The notes under the pieces: generated by a model
The model's input: the letters and a program-made list of their open reading frames with translations, nothing else
Database searches by the model: none
What the model was told of the DNA's origin: nothing
Shown here: piece after piece, positions 8,919 through 17,519 of the stretch
How the letters are laid out: every line of letters begins with the position of its first letter
Position numbering within the stretch: the stretch's first letter is position 1
Translations under genes and position numbers: made by a program
NCBI GenBank assembly: GCA_964627535.1
Contig: CAZVJW010000007.1
Location: 1 to 64,000, forward strand
Origin: UBA1447 sp964627535
GTDB taxonomy: Bacteria > Bacillota > Clostridia > Oscillospirales > Acutalibacteraceae
Length of the DNA: 64,000 bases
Direction: 5' to 3'

Positions 8919-10616
8919 TTAGCATGCGTCTGAAATAACCAAAAACGGCAGTGTTGCCTTAATATTGAAACCTCCGCCGTTTGGTGAGCCGAAACTGAGC
9001 TTGCCGCCGAGCGAGTCGACTCTTTCTTTCATACTGTTGAGACCATTCTTTGGTATAATATACTCGCAGCCTGCGCCGTCATCGGTGACGAAAAGCTTCA
9101 GCACGCCGTCTTCACTATGAAGTGTCACTGTAACATTGTTCGCACGTCCATGCGCAAAGGAATTACTGATGGTCTCCTGGCAAATAAAATAGATTGTATC
9201 GCCAAGCTTTGTTTTGCTGATCTGACTGTCGTTTGCTATATTATGAGAAAAATCAACATGCATCCCTTTGATCCGCAGTCTGTAAAACATGGTATCCAAA
9301 GCCGCTAACAAGCCTTTTTGCTCTATATCAATCGGCTTGAGCTCATCTACAATTCTTCTCAGTTGCACAAATGCCCCAATCGATTTATCATAGGAAATCC
9401 GCAGGCAGTCTTGAACCTCTTGAGTATCGGAAAAGTTGTTAAGCACATATTCCAGGTTGGAACTGATGACATTGATGCTGTTGCCCAGGCTATCGTGCAA
9501 ATCATTCGAAACACGGTTCCTCTCGCTTAGCAAGGTTTGAATCCTGTACTCTGTCATATCCTTAAAAACAGCTAACTTTCCAATGGGTTTTTTACTTCCG
9601 GAATATAATGGTGAAATATTGACAGTATATTGTCTGCAGCCCTTTTTCGGCCAATACATAACCAGCGTGTCCTCATAAGCTTTATCTTGGTTCCCAGCCA
9701 ACAGATTTACAATCTCGTCAATTTTGTTTTTATCTTCACAATATTGATCCAGCGATTCAATTATTTTTCTGAAATCCACATATGGCTTACATACAGTTAT
9801 TCCTTCGAAATAAAGATCGGCTGCCTCGTTGGATTCGATAATTTGCCAATTTGAATCGATAATAAACGCTGCTTCGTTCAATGTGGAAAAAATCTTTTGT
9901 GATGCCACCGGTATGATTTCTATCAAACGGTGTTTTAGGATATATACCGTGAGAACCACAAAAAAAACAGCTAAACTCGGCAGAGTCAGGTATATGCCGA
10001 GCTCCGTTAACGGTTTGACCATCACTTGTAAAATTTGAAGCAGGAGCGGCACACACACTGCAAGCGCCAACGGCCGAATACTTTTTTCCCCTCTACCTCG
10101 AAGCGTTCTGCCTATTAAAACAACAGCGGCAATGATGTAAAGAAATGAAAACACTTCACTGACAATCATCAGAATGCCCCAGACATCCTCATAACCGCCA
10201 AATTTTTTTGACTGTAGAACAAGATGAAAATACTTGAATGTAAACAGAGGCCAGACACACAGCAGTTGCGGCAGCAGTACAAGAGAGATGATTTTGAGCT
10301 TGTTTCCTGAACTAATGATTCCGGAATAATAAAATGAAAAAATTAGAAACAGCGCGCCTATGAACATAGTCGGCACCAAGGTAAGCCGAACATTAAAGTA
10401 CATTTGCGCCTCACTGGAGGACATAAGCTCATTCATGTATAAAATTATCCAAAAAATCAGGCAAAAATAAAATATTGTAAGACTGTAGAATTCCTGTGTC
10501 TTTTTTGCCCGGATAAAAATAATCGTGGCAGTCACGACGCACAAAATCAGCAAAGTCGCGTATGTCAACAAATTTAATTTCAAAACAAAGGTCAACAGCC
10601 TCACCCGATCCAACAA
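8919..10616 (-). CDS. NarL-family sensor histidine kinase (7TM, PAS, HisKA_3)
   Basis: A 565-residue membrane kinase. Residues 1-230 form seven hydrophobic segments, like the histidine-kinase N-terminal 7TM domain. A PAS-like domain follows (about 235-345, starting FSTLNEAAFIID). The HisKA_3 dimerisation helix carries the phospho-acceptor His near residue 374 (NDLHDSLGN), and the GHKL ATPase has TDDGAG and GLNSMKERV. The start is uncertain: TTG at 10616 or 10613 and GTG at 10604 are in frame and none has an ideal site. It precedes the NarL regulator and probably phosphorylates it. Confidence 0.88.
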   Translation of the reverse strand: MLDRVRLLTFVLKLNLLTYATLLILCVVTATIIFIRAKKTQEFYSLTIFYFCLIFWIILYMNELMSSSEAQMYFNVRLTLVPTMFIGALFLIFSFYYSGIISSGNKLKIISLVLLPQLLCVWPLFTFKYFHLVLQSKKFGGYEDVWGILMIVSEVFSFLYIIAAVVLIGRTLRGRGEKSIRPLALAVCVPLLLQILQVMVKPLTELGIYLTLPSLAVFFVVLTVYILKHRLIEIIPVASQKIFSTLNEAAFIIDSNWQIIESNEAADLYFEGITVCKPYVDFRKIIESLDQYCEDKNKIDEIVNLLAGNQDKAYEDTLVMYWPKKGCRQYTVNISPLYSGSKKPIGKLAVFKDMTEYRIQTLLSERNRVSNDLHDSLGNSINVISSNLEYVLNNFSDTQEVQDCLRISYDKSIGAFVQLRRIVDELKPIDIEQKGLLAALDTMFYRLRIKGMHVDFSHNIANDSQISKTKLGDTIYFICQETISNSFAHGRANNVTVTLHSEDGVLKLFVTDDGAGCEYIIPKNGLNSMKERVDSLGGKLSFGSPNGGGFNIKATLPFLVISDAC

Positions 10617-10842
10617 TCATTATCTTTATTAATATAATAACAGATAATTTTAATTAAGCAAGATGATAAATGTAATATTTTTCCGATTAAGGTTTTTCAC
10701 ATCAACATCATGATAGTATAAATGATAAGGACAAAATAAACATTAATGGGAAATAATAAACAATGTTTTTGATGGAAATTTTTTAACCCAATATAAAGAC
10801 GGAGCAGTAAATACGTTTTATTATGGCGTAAGGAGATGCTTT

Positions 10843-10960
10843 TTTGCTATCTCTCAGCTACTTCGTGCCAGCTCCCCTACATATGGGAGCCAAGACCGAG
10901 TGGATTTCGTGCTTGCCTCGCCTTCGCTAAGGAGAGGTGGCTGCGCAGCAGACGGAGAGG
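10843..10960. repeat. Dispersed palindromic intergenic repeat
   Basis: A GC-richer patch in an AT-rich gap, with inverted segments (GCTCCCCT/GGGAGC; CCTCGCC/GGAGAGG) and the motif AGGAGAGGTGGCTGCGCAGC. Sequences of this type recur between genes in many Clostridia; that is general knowledge, not tested here. The rest of the 10617-11046 gap is AT-rich, with no gene seen apart from the terminator at 10962-10991 and a small palindrome at 10993-11014. Confidence 0.5.
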
Positions 10961-10961
10961 T

Positions 10962-10991
10962 AAAAAAAGCAGCTTCAATTGAAGCCGCTTC
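10962..10991 (-). terminator. Rho-independent terminator
   Basis: On the minus strand a near-perfect stem (AAGCGGCTTC/GAAGCTGCTT) with AATT loop runs into a run of T. It would stop transcription leaving the AlkZ-related gene. A second small inverted repeat (GGTACACC/GGTGTACC, 10993-11014) lies just ahead. Confidence 0.75.
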
Positions 10992-11046
10992 CGGTACACC
11001 ACAGGGGGTGTACCCTTCATATTTAGGATGAATATTGAATTTGCTC

Positions 11047-11723
11047 TTACCCTTTAATGAACTTCATTATCTTTTTTACATCCGCCAACGGGTTGAGCTT
11101 ATAAACCTGCCCCGTAATTTTTTCGATGGCTTCCGGTTCTGTAATACTTGCTGCTTCGTCAAACACATCGCTGCCGAAGAAGCTTTCCGTTGTGCAGAAC
11201 ACCGTTGACGACCAGCCGTATTCCTCCCCTATATGCGAGGCTTTTCTTTGCCTGCCGCACATGGTGATGTACATCTTCATCTGTAGCTCGACGATAGCTC
11301 TTTCAAAATGGGAACTGTCTTCTTTTGAAAAATTTCCAAATTGTTTGATTATATGAAACGGCATGCTTTCGTTGTCGCTCACCAAACCGTAAATCCTTTT
11401 GGCAAAGACGTTCATTGTACCGTCTGAATAAGCTTCTTCAAAGCTTTTGCCGCCCCGGCGAACAGCTAAAAAATACGGGTACCATTCTTTGTGATGAAGC
11501 CGCTTTTATTGATGAATAGTTTTGCGTATGCGATATCATCGCGCTCTTCCAAAACACGCATGCGCCATTCCCACGGGTCCGTTTCGGGGTCATCGGTGTG
11601 CCATGCTATTTGGCTGCCGAACAGGGAACAAAGCGAAAAAATGCCCTCGCTGTTCTCGCCGCCGGTTGAAAATCCGGCGTCAAGCAAAGCGGCTGTGAAG
11701 TCATTAAAATTTTGTATTTCCAC
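11047..11723 (-). pseudogene. AlkZ-related protein, frameshifted
   Basis: Two reading frames together make one protein of the clostridial 'AlkZ-related' family (winged-helix, named for similarity to an alkylpurine DNA glycosylase). The first part (11466-11723) ends ...GFITK and then shifts into NGTRIF-stop. The alternative frame reads EWYPYFLAVRRGGKSFEEAY and continues into the second part (11047-11415). One missing base, expected AAGGAATGG against observed AAGAATGG near 11483-11490, restores a continuous protein of about 225 residues. All other regions look intact, so this is either a recent inactivation or a sequence error. Confidence 0.75.
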
Positions 11724-11787
11724 TTAATTCACCTCAACTTATTCCTCTGTTCATTTATCCTAAGTTTTTAAGGTAAGGGTAAGAAAA

Positions 11788-12627
11788 TTATTTCTTTTCA
11801 ACAGGTATCCAAAGCTCATAATACCGTTTCTGCCGTTCTTCTTTTGGGAACAAATGATAAACCTCGATTTCATAATCGCGTGTTTGCTTGTATCCCGAAC
11901 TGTCAAGCCAAGAGTCAAATATCTGTTCACGGAGTTTTGGAAGCTCGTCACCGGCGTAACCGCCATATCCTGTTGTGAACACAGCATAGGTGCCGGCGTT
12001 GATAAAAACCTCGTCAAGTCCTTCGCCTGTGACTTCAGCCTTGTCTTTGGCTATGGAGTATTTACCGTTATCCCAAATTCCATACCAAACGCCGGGGACA
12101 TTTGTGCTAACCTTATTTTGAACATCATCATGGTGGTCAGCCCACATGATATGTTCTTGCTCAAAGCGGTCTGCGGCAACGCCAGTAAACTGTTTGCTCA
12201 GCCCTTTTAAAACTACGTTTTCAGTTTCAATAATCTTGAAATTCATCGCCTTTGCTCCTTTAATCATAACGTGAAAGGAAATCGGGGGATAGATTTTCAA
12301 GGGTGCACCTTGTGTTCGGGCCATCCCGGGTGTTAAACCGTGCTGTTTTAAGAAAGCTCTGCTGAATGCATCCGCACTGTTATAGCCATATTTTACAGAA
12401 ACATCAATCACTTTAATATCCGAATTTTGAAGCTCAAACGCTGCAAGAGTCAATCGCCTGTGTCTGATGTATTCAGATAAAGTAACGCCGGCTAAGTAAC
12501 TAAACAATCGCTGAAAACCATCAGGAGAATTTAATGTAATTTTCGCGACCTCATTGATATCAATTTCGTCACATAGACTGCTCTCAATATACTCAATCGC
12601 AGAGTTTAGACTTTCTAATATATCCAC
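11788..12627 (-). CDS. AraC-family regulator with GyrI-like effector domain
   Basis: A 279-residue transcription factor. The AraC/XylS double helix-turn-helix is at residues 1-105 (second motif: VSVKYGYNSADAFSRAFLKQHGLTPG). A GyrI-like small-molecule-binding domain fills residues 135-279 (FKIIETENVVLKG at its start, DYEIEVYHLFP near the end). I chose GTG at 12627 because GGAGGTG lies six bases ahead; a longer TTG start at 12669 lacks a site. Proteins of this build often sense hydrophobic compounds. No adjacent target gene is evident. Confidence 0.85.
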   Translation of the reverse strand: MDILESLNSAIEYIESSLCDEIDINEVAKITLNSPDGFQRLFSYLAGVTLSEYIRHRRLTLAAFELQNSDIKVIDVSVKYGYNSADAFSRAFLKQHGLTPGMARTQGAPLKIYPPISFHVMIKGAKAMNFKIIETENVVLKGLSKQFTGVAADRFEQEHIMWADHHDDVQNKVSTNVPGVWYGIWDNGKYSIAKDKAEVTGEGLDEVFINAGTYAVFTTGYGGYAGDELPKLREQIFDSWLDSSGYKQTRDYEIEVYHLFPKEERQKRYYELWIPVEKK

Positions 12628-12740
12628 CTTTTTCACCTCCGGATATAATTGTAGCAAATATTGAAGCAATATAACCGACTTTATCCGGCCGGGATTTACA
12701 GATTATCGAGCCTATATTATATTCTTCCTCATCTGTGCCA

Positions 12741-12840
12741 TACTAATTCACGATTAAAAACCTCTAAAAAATTAAGCAAAAGCTTTAATCTATAAGGTTT
12801 TGTGCGGATTTTTTAGTTAGGTTTTTATGAGTAATTAGTA
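12741..12840 (-). mobile_element. MITE copy A
   Basis: A 100-bp non-coding element with imperfect terminal inverted repeats (TACTAATT... and its inverse), oriented opposite to copies B, C, E and F. Flanking triplets are CCA and TCA, a decayed TNA-type target duplication. It lies between the divergent ends of the AraC gene and the HIT gene. Confidence 0.8.
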
Positions 12841-12845
12841 TCACA

Positions 12846-13292
12846 TCACAAAAGTTTTTTAATTTCTGCTTTTAAAATCATTTTCATTTCGCCAAGTTCC
12901 GCTTCTGACGGTCTTTTGCTGTCATTCCACATTTCTTCTCTCGGCAGCCACCATACGGGGCCCTTTTCCGGCATGTCGCCTTCATTCCTGGGAAATATAT
13001 GCCAATGCAAATGAGTTTCGCCGTTGCCCAACAGTTCATAATTCAGTTTTTGAGGGTTAAACGCATTATAGACAGCCTCCGCGACCAAAGCCATTTCCTC
13101 AAGGTATTTCAGTTTGAATTCAGGTTCAAGAAAGTGCAGCTCGGCTGCATGCTCTTTGCATAAGAACAAGGTATATCCCTTAAAATGCTGATGATCCCCA
13201 AGCACAACATAGCCTGTTTCAAGCTCATAAACGAAGTATGGGTTTGTACCGTCTTTTGTTTGTTGTATTCTATCGCATACCGGACATTTCAT
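12846..13292 (-). CDS. HIT-family nucleotide hydrolase/transferase
   Basis: A 148-residue histidine-triad protein. The signature HLHWHIF (H-x-H-x-H) is near residues 93-99 and supplies the catalytic His. Two CxxC-like or Cys/His sites at the N-terminus (CPVCDR; CKEHAAELHF) resemble the zinc-binding start of some HIT proteins. Such enzymes cleave nucleoside phosphoramidates or dinucleoside polyphosphates; the substrate here is unknown. Its ATG overlaps the TGA of pyrE (ATGA), showing translational coupling. Confidence 0.88.
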   Translation of the reverse strand: MKCPVCDRIQQTKDGTNPYFVYELETGYVVLGDHQHFKGYTLFLCKEHAAELHFLEPEFKLKYLEEMALVAEAVYNAFNPQKLNYELLGNGETHLHWHIFPRNEGDMPEKGPVWWLPREEMWNDSKRPSEAELGEMKMILKAEIKKLL

Positions 13293-13843
13293 CCTTTACC
13301 CTCCGATTTCTTGTTTAGATTCACTTGCTCCTTAATATACTCCATCGTAAAGGCAGGCTTCAGTGTTAGATTTTCTTTAGCCAGAATTTCGGTTGCGTTT
13401 TCGTTTCTTTGAATGACACAAAGCACAGTGTCAATAATAGCACCCCTGTTGCGAAGCTCTTTTACACTCTCGATTATTTGACCGCCGGTGGTAACAACAT
13501 CTTCAACAACGCAAACTCTCTTACCGTTAACATCAGCGCCCTCTGCCAATTTGCATGTACCGTATTACTTAGCTTTTTTTCTGACAAATGCGCAATGAAT
13601 ATTCGCTTCAATAGAAAGCGCGGTTGCAACCGGTATGCCGCCCATCTCTAAACCTGCTAACACTTCTGTATCCGCCGGAATCAAGTCTCTCATAATTTTT
13701 GCTATTTGAACGAGCAATTGCGGCTGCGCTTCAAACAGATACTTGTCAAAGTATTCATTGGATATTTGTCCTGAACGCAAAGTGAATTCTCCTGTTATGT
13801 GCGCTGTCTCATAAATACTTTTTGCGATATCAGTTTTTAACAT
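13289..13843 (-). pseudogene. pyrE: Orotate phosphoribosyltransferase interrupted by in-frame TAA
   Basis: PyrE converts orotate and PRPP to OMP in pyrimidine synthesis. The 184-codon frame is complete, with ATG at 13843 behind AAGGAG, the RKKAK loop, and the PRPP motif VCVVEDVVTTGG. Codon 93 (13565-13567) is TAA, exactly between RKKAK and YGTCKLAEG, where homologues carry an ordinary residue. No frame change occurs, so a single substitution (for example AAA, CAA or GAA to TAA) explains it. Whether the gene is dead, rescued by a second copy, or misread cannot be told here. Confidence 0.85.
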
Positions 13844-13844
13844 T

Positions 13845-14729
13845 TTATTCTCCTTGTATTTCAAAATTCTGACTCATTGATTTTACCATACGCAAATACT
13901 CCGTTATATTTTTATCTTCGTCTTGGTTATAAGAAAATCCTAAATGCCCGGCGACAGTGGGTGCTATTGTTCTGAACAACTCGCAGGCAGTAAGTATTGC
14001 CGGCCAAAGGTTATCATAACTGCTGTCGGAATAGGTCTTGGCGTACATTTCATACAAGTCTGACAGCAGATATTTTTTATAATACTTACCGCTCATACCC
14101 ACCGAAACAGAGAAGTCCGTCTTGATACCGATATACCAATCAATCATCTTAACGAGCATATCGCGCACAATGACATTGTACATCCACATGGCATATGGCA
14201 ATTGATCTCTCGCAATTCCTTTGGCCACATTATTCAGGCACCACCAAAACTCGTTGCAGCAGCTTGAATATTTAATTTCGGTTGGTTTTTGAACCCAATA
14301 ATTCTCATCGGACGGTGGTGGAATTTCGGGCAGGCAGTTGTCTTTATCAAGCAGGGGAACTGTCAACTTGTCGTTTTTATATTCGTCAAGCATGGCTTCT
14401 TTTGTTTGGATATGCAAATCAATGCGGTTTCCGTCTTTAAACAGCATCAGCCAGGTGTAAGAACGGTCAAATTCCATTTTCATTTCAAAGCCGATGTCGT
14501 TTATATCCGGTTCTTGCAGAATAGCCAGCTCTCCGAAAACCGAAATCCAATTTTTATCTTTCAGAAAAGACTTGGTTTCTTTTACAACATAGACAATATC
14601 GTAATCCTGATAGATATCTTTGGTAACATTGGGGTTGGCGCGCGAACCGTTCAAATAAACAGCACGAATACGCTCATCAGCTTTCGCAACGCCCAAAATC
14701 AGGTCGAACATTTTTCTTTCTGTACGCAT
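13845..14729 (-). CDS. ANT(6)-like aminoglycoside 6-adenylyltransferase
   Basis: A 294-residue nucleotidyltransferase of the streptomycin 6-adenylyltransferase (AadE/ANT(6)) family, which inactivates streptomycin by AMP transfer in the cytoplasm. The N-terminus MRTERKMFDLILGVAKADERIRAVYLNGSR is split here only for citation: key elements are MRTE, NGSR and the catalytic acidic pair in QDYDIVYVV. ATG at 14729 lies inside the end of the DUF1848 gene (31-bp overlap). Chromosomal clostridial homologues are not always resistance genes, so a resistance phenotype is only possible. Confidence 0.85.
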   Translation of the reverse strand: MRTERKMFDLILGVAKADERIRAVYLNGSRANPNVTKDIYQDYDIVYVVKETKSFLKDKNWISVFGELAILQEPDINDIGFEMKMEFDRSYTWLMLFKDGNRIDLHIQTKEAMLDEYKNDKLTVPLLDKDNCLPEIPPPSDENYWVQKPTEIKYSSCCNEFWWCLNNVAKGIARDQLPYAMWMYNVIVRDMLVKMIDWYIGIKTDFSVSVGMSGKYYKKYLLSDLYEMYAKTYSDSSYDNLWPAILTACELFRTIAPTVAGHLGFSYNQDEDKNITEYLRMVKSMSQNFEIQGE

Positions 14730-15667
14730 TTCGAGCCTCTTTTCTGTTTGTCATCCGGAGTAACAATATTAGATTTCAAGTTCCTGTCAACAATTTTCTC
14801 GCCGTTTTGCAACTTGCCAATCAGCATCTCACCATCTTGCTTATGCTTTTCACAATTACGTTTAACCGATGACTCGCTGTAATTGGCATAACAGTATATG
14901 CAGCTATTTTTGCATGTGTTGTAAGCTCCAATATCGATACTTTGATAGCATCCACAGCCCTTACGCTGATTATAATCGGGTGAAATATTTAGCTTCGCTC
15001 CACATATTCGTTCAATTAAGGCTTTATCAACACAGCTTGCTTTTTCTATTCCAAATATTGTTAAATCGTTGGATTCCGAGCAAGCCTTTGCAATGAGACC
15101 ATACTCTTTTGCCGTTTTTCCAATAAATTCACTAAGGTTCGCAATTTCATCAGTTGTAATTTGACGAACTGAATCTGTCTTTAATTTTGCATAGGTATCG
15201 ACAAAACTGATTGTTACACTTTCGGTATACGGATAAAGTTTGTCGCAAAGCCTTGAAAACTGCTCTTTATGGTAATCCACCGATAAACTGCTATTTAACA
15301 CGATAGGGTCATATCGCCACAAAACGCGCTCTTTTCCGATTGCATTGCTGAGTTCAATAAAAGAGTTTTCAATATCGGCTTTATCACGTAAATTTCTTTC
15401 AATTGTTCTGTCATACGGTGTTAGCGTGTGTTGAAAATAGAATTTATAGCCCATATCGTCAATTGCTTTAAGATGCGGAATAAAATTTTTTGCATCTTTC
15501 GTCCAAAACACAATACAGTCAACTACATCGGGTGAAAGCAGGATTTTACTTATTTGTGCATGATTCATCGGATTGCGTGAAAGAAAATACCCCGCTTTCA
15601 AGCGGTTCATAAACCACTCGACGTAATAGCAGGGGATGTCTGTACGGCGGGAAACGGAGAGTATCAT
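14699..15667 (-). CDS. DUF1848 family protein
   Basis: A 322-residue protein of the DUF1848 family, which starts with the typical MILSVSRRTDIPCYY. The C-terminal third holds a cysteine cluster (GCGCYQ..., CKNSCIYCYAN) like an Fe-S or radical-SAM-type site; the family's reaction is not known. ATG at 15667 has GAGGTGA at good distance, and the in-frame ATG at 15718 has none. It overlaps the ANT(6)-like gene by 31 bp, so the two are probably co-translated. Confidence 0.85.
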   Translation of the reverse strand: MILSVSRRTDIPCYYVEWFMNRLKAGYFLSRNPMNHAQISKILLSPDVVDCIVFWTKDAKNFIPHLKAIDDMGYKFYFQHTLTPYDRTIERNLRDKADIENSFIELSNAIGKERVLWRYDPIVLNSSLSVDYHKEQFSRLCDKLYPYTESVTISFVDTYAKLKTDSVRQITTDEIANLSEFIGKTAKEYGLIAKACSESNDLTIFGIEKASCVDKALIERICGAKLNISPDYNQRKGCGCYQSIDIGAYNTCKNSCIYCYANYSESSVKRNCEKHKQDGEMLIGKLQNGEKIVDRNLKSNIVTPDDKQKRGSKCVQKEKCST

Positions 15668-15717
15668 AAAATCACCTCGCAATCCTGTGGATTTATATTG
15701 ATTATCCTGTGCAATCA

Positions 15718-15850
15718 TACTAATTATTCATAAAAACCTAACTAAAAAATCCGCACAAAACCTAATAATACTATTCTGCATTAAAATGAAGAATCGTATG
15801 AATCAAAGCTTTTGCTTGATTTTTTGGAGATTTTTAATCGTGAATTTGTA
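15718..15850 (+). mobile_element. MITE copy B (with ~32-bp insertion)
   Basis: A 133-bp copy of the same element. The extra ~32 bp sit in the middle (after CCTAAT, before GAATCAAAGC). It is flanked by perfect TCA/TCA target duplications (15715-15717 and 15851-15853). It occupies most of the gap between the DUF1848 and HAD genes. Confidence 0.85.
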
Positions 15851-15881
15851 TCAGTTGTTCAAGTACGATATTTGTATATTG

Positions 15882-16496
15882 CTATATGGGAATCCCTAAA
15901 TTTCTCAACTTTTCATACAATCCATCATAATCTCTTTTCACATGGTTAAAGTAGATAACCCTCATGCCCATTTTCATGGGGACGACCAAGTTCTTTTCCT
16001 GATTATCAATAAATACACACTCGTCAGTATTGAGATTTAAAGCATTGGTTGAATGTTTAAATATTTTTTCACTATCCTTACCTGAACCGACATTCGCTGA
16101 AACAGTAACAACATCGAATAGCTTATCCCATCCGTATTGCTCGACAATACTGTCGATACGGTCCTTTTTATTGTCTGTTATCATGCCGATTCTATAATTT
16201 TGTTCTTTAAGTTTTATAGCGAGCGTCATCATTTTACTGTCAATCGGTGTGTTGATAAAAGAGTCATAAAGCACATCTATGCTTGTGTCGGTTTTTATAT
16301 TGCGGCATAGTTGCCCCCACATATCGGTATGGGCGATTTTTCCGTACAGAAGGTCATTGTTATATTTGTAATATTCATTTTTGAACAAATCCAAGTCAAT
16401 GCCTGTCTTTTTTGCTATGTAATTACAAATAGAGGTTGAGCCCGTGGCGTCGGTGGTTAAAACACCGTCGAAGTCGAACAATATTGCTTTTAACAT
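15882..16496 (-). CDS. HAD superfamily hydrolase
   Basis: A 204-residue cytoplasmic phosphatase-like protein of HAD subfamily I. Motif I is FDFDGVLTTD (residues 7-16, nucleophile Asp8 or Asp9), motif II is MITDN, motif III a Lys around 137 and motif IV FIDNQEKN. The substrate is unknown. The gene stands between two MITE copies, and no operon partner is evident. Confidence 0.87.
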   Translation of the reverse strand: MLKAILFDFDGVLTTDATGSTSICNYIAKKTGIDLDLFKNEYYKYNNDLLYGKIAHTDMWGQLCRNIKTDTSIDVLYDSFINTPIDSKMMTLAIKLKEQNYRIGMITDNKKDRIDSIVEQYGWDKLFDVVTVSANVGSGKDSEKIFKHSTNALNLNTDECVFIDNQEKNLVVPMKMGMRVIYFNHVKRDYDGLYEKLRNLGIPI

Positions 16497-16597
16497 TAAG
16501 CAACCCCGCTTTCAATTATGGGAAAGTTTTTTATCACAATCAATCTCAGCGAAAGCACAGTAAGCAATGCAAAATACAAATAGTTGAGGCACGATTA

Positions 16598-16698
16598 TAC
16601 TAATTACTCATAAAAACCTAACTAAAAAATTCGCACAAAACCTAATGAATCAAAGCTTTTGCTTGATTTTTTTAGAGGTTTTTAATCGTTAATTAGTA
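16598..16698 (+). mobile_element. MITE copy C
   Basis: A 101-bp copy with perfect TTA/TTA target duplications (16595-16597, 16699-16701). It is in the same orientation as copies B, E and F. Immediately beyond it the alpha/beta hydrolase gene ends. Confidence 0.87.
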
Positions 16699-16713
16699 TT
16701 AGGTCCCTTTGAT

Positions 16714-17496
16714 TCAATCCTTTAATATCGGCAAAAGCCAAACAAAGACATTTTCAATAGCTGTGTCAGCCATGTTATCGAGCTCATGCGTACCGCCTTC
16801 AATTTCAATAAGCGTTGCCGGGAGATTTTTACATCTCATTAAATCATAAGCCGTTTTCGCATCGGCACAACGGAAAGTATTGTCGGCAGTGCCTTGCAGA
16901 AACAGCACTGGGCATTTGATTTTATCCATTGTATGTATGGGCGCTTTACTTATGGTGTCGGTGTAAAAGTTTATTCCGAAATCCACACCGAAAATGTTTG
17001 CGGTTCCGCAGGACAATAAAACTTCTAAATTGTCGGAAAGGAGCTTTGCGGGGCCGCCTTTGTTCATCCCGATATGTGCGCTGATACAGGTTCCGACTGA
17101 AATGATAAAATTGATTCTATCGTCCTCTGCCGCTAAACGAAGTGCCGCAGTTGAGCCGGAGCTGAACGCATAAGAGCCGATTTTACTTTCTTGTGCAAAA
17201 GGCTGTTCCTTAACCCAAGTAATAACATCGGCAAGGTTGTTCTTCCAGCGGGTGTAGGTCATCTGACTATATTTGCCTCCGGTTTCACCGCAACCAAAAA
17301 AGTCAAAGGTAACGAGAGCAATGTTTTCTTTCATCGCTCTTTCACACAGTTTTTCGGTAGGATTCCAAAGTTGTCGTCTGCCGCCCCAACCGTGACAGTA
17401 AATTATCACAGGTATATTTTCAGCGCCCTCAATTGGCAGATAAACCGTTCCGAAATTTTGGTCACCTGTGTTCAATTTGAAATCGTATGTGTACAT
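16714..17496 (-). CDS. Alpha/beta hydrolase (dienelactone-hydrolase/esterase-like)
   Basis: A 260-residue serine hydrolase of the alpha/beta fold. The oxyanion HGWGG is near residue 35, the nucleophile elbow is SYAFSSGSTAA (about residues 125-135, a variant of G-x-S-x-G), the acid is in LFLQGTADNTF, and the His is in EGGTHELDN. There is no signal peptide, so it is probably cytoplasmic. I use ATG at 17496 (GAGG six bases ahead) rather than GTG at 17508. The substrate is unknown. Confidence 0.85.
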   Translation of the reverse strand: MYTYDFKLNTGDQNFGTVYLPIEGAENIPVIIYCHGWGGRRQLWNPTEKLCERAMKENIALVTFDFFGCGETGGKYSQMTYTRWKNNLADVITWVKEQPFAQESKIGSYAFSSGSTAALRLAAEDDRINFIISVGTCISAHIGMNKGGPAKLLSDNLEVLLSCGTANIFGVDFGINFYTDTISKAPIHTMDKIKCPVLFLQGTADNTFRCADAKTAYDLMRCKNLPATLIEIEGGTHELDNMADTAIENVFVWLLPILKD

Positions 17497-17519
17497 AGCA
17501 AACCTCACATAAACTGATC

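Noticed and set aside
10429..10620. ATG-started frame at the kinase 5' end
   Set aside because: Out of frame with the 7TM kinase and without family resemblance.
10741..11028. Plus-strand reading through the intergenic repeat (YKDGAVNTFYYGVRR...)
   Set aside because: The frame only stays open because of the repeat and terminator sequence; no start signal.
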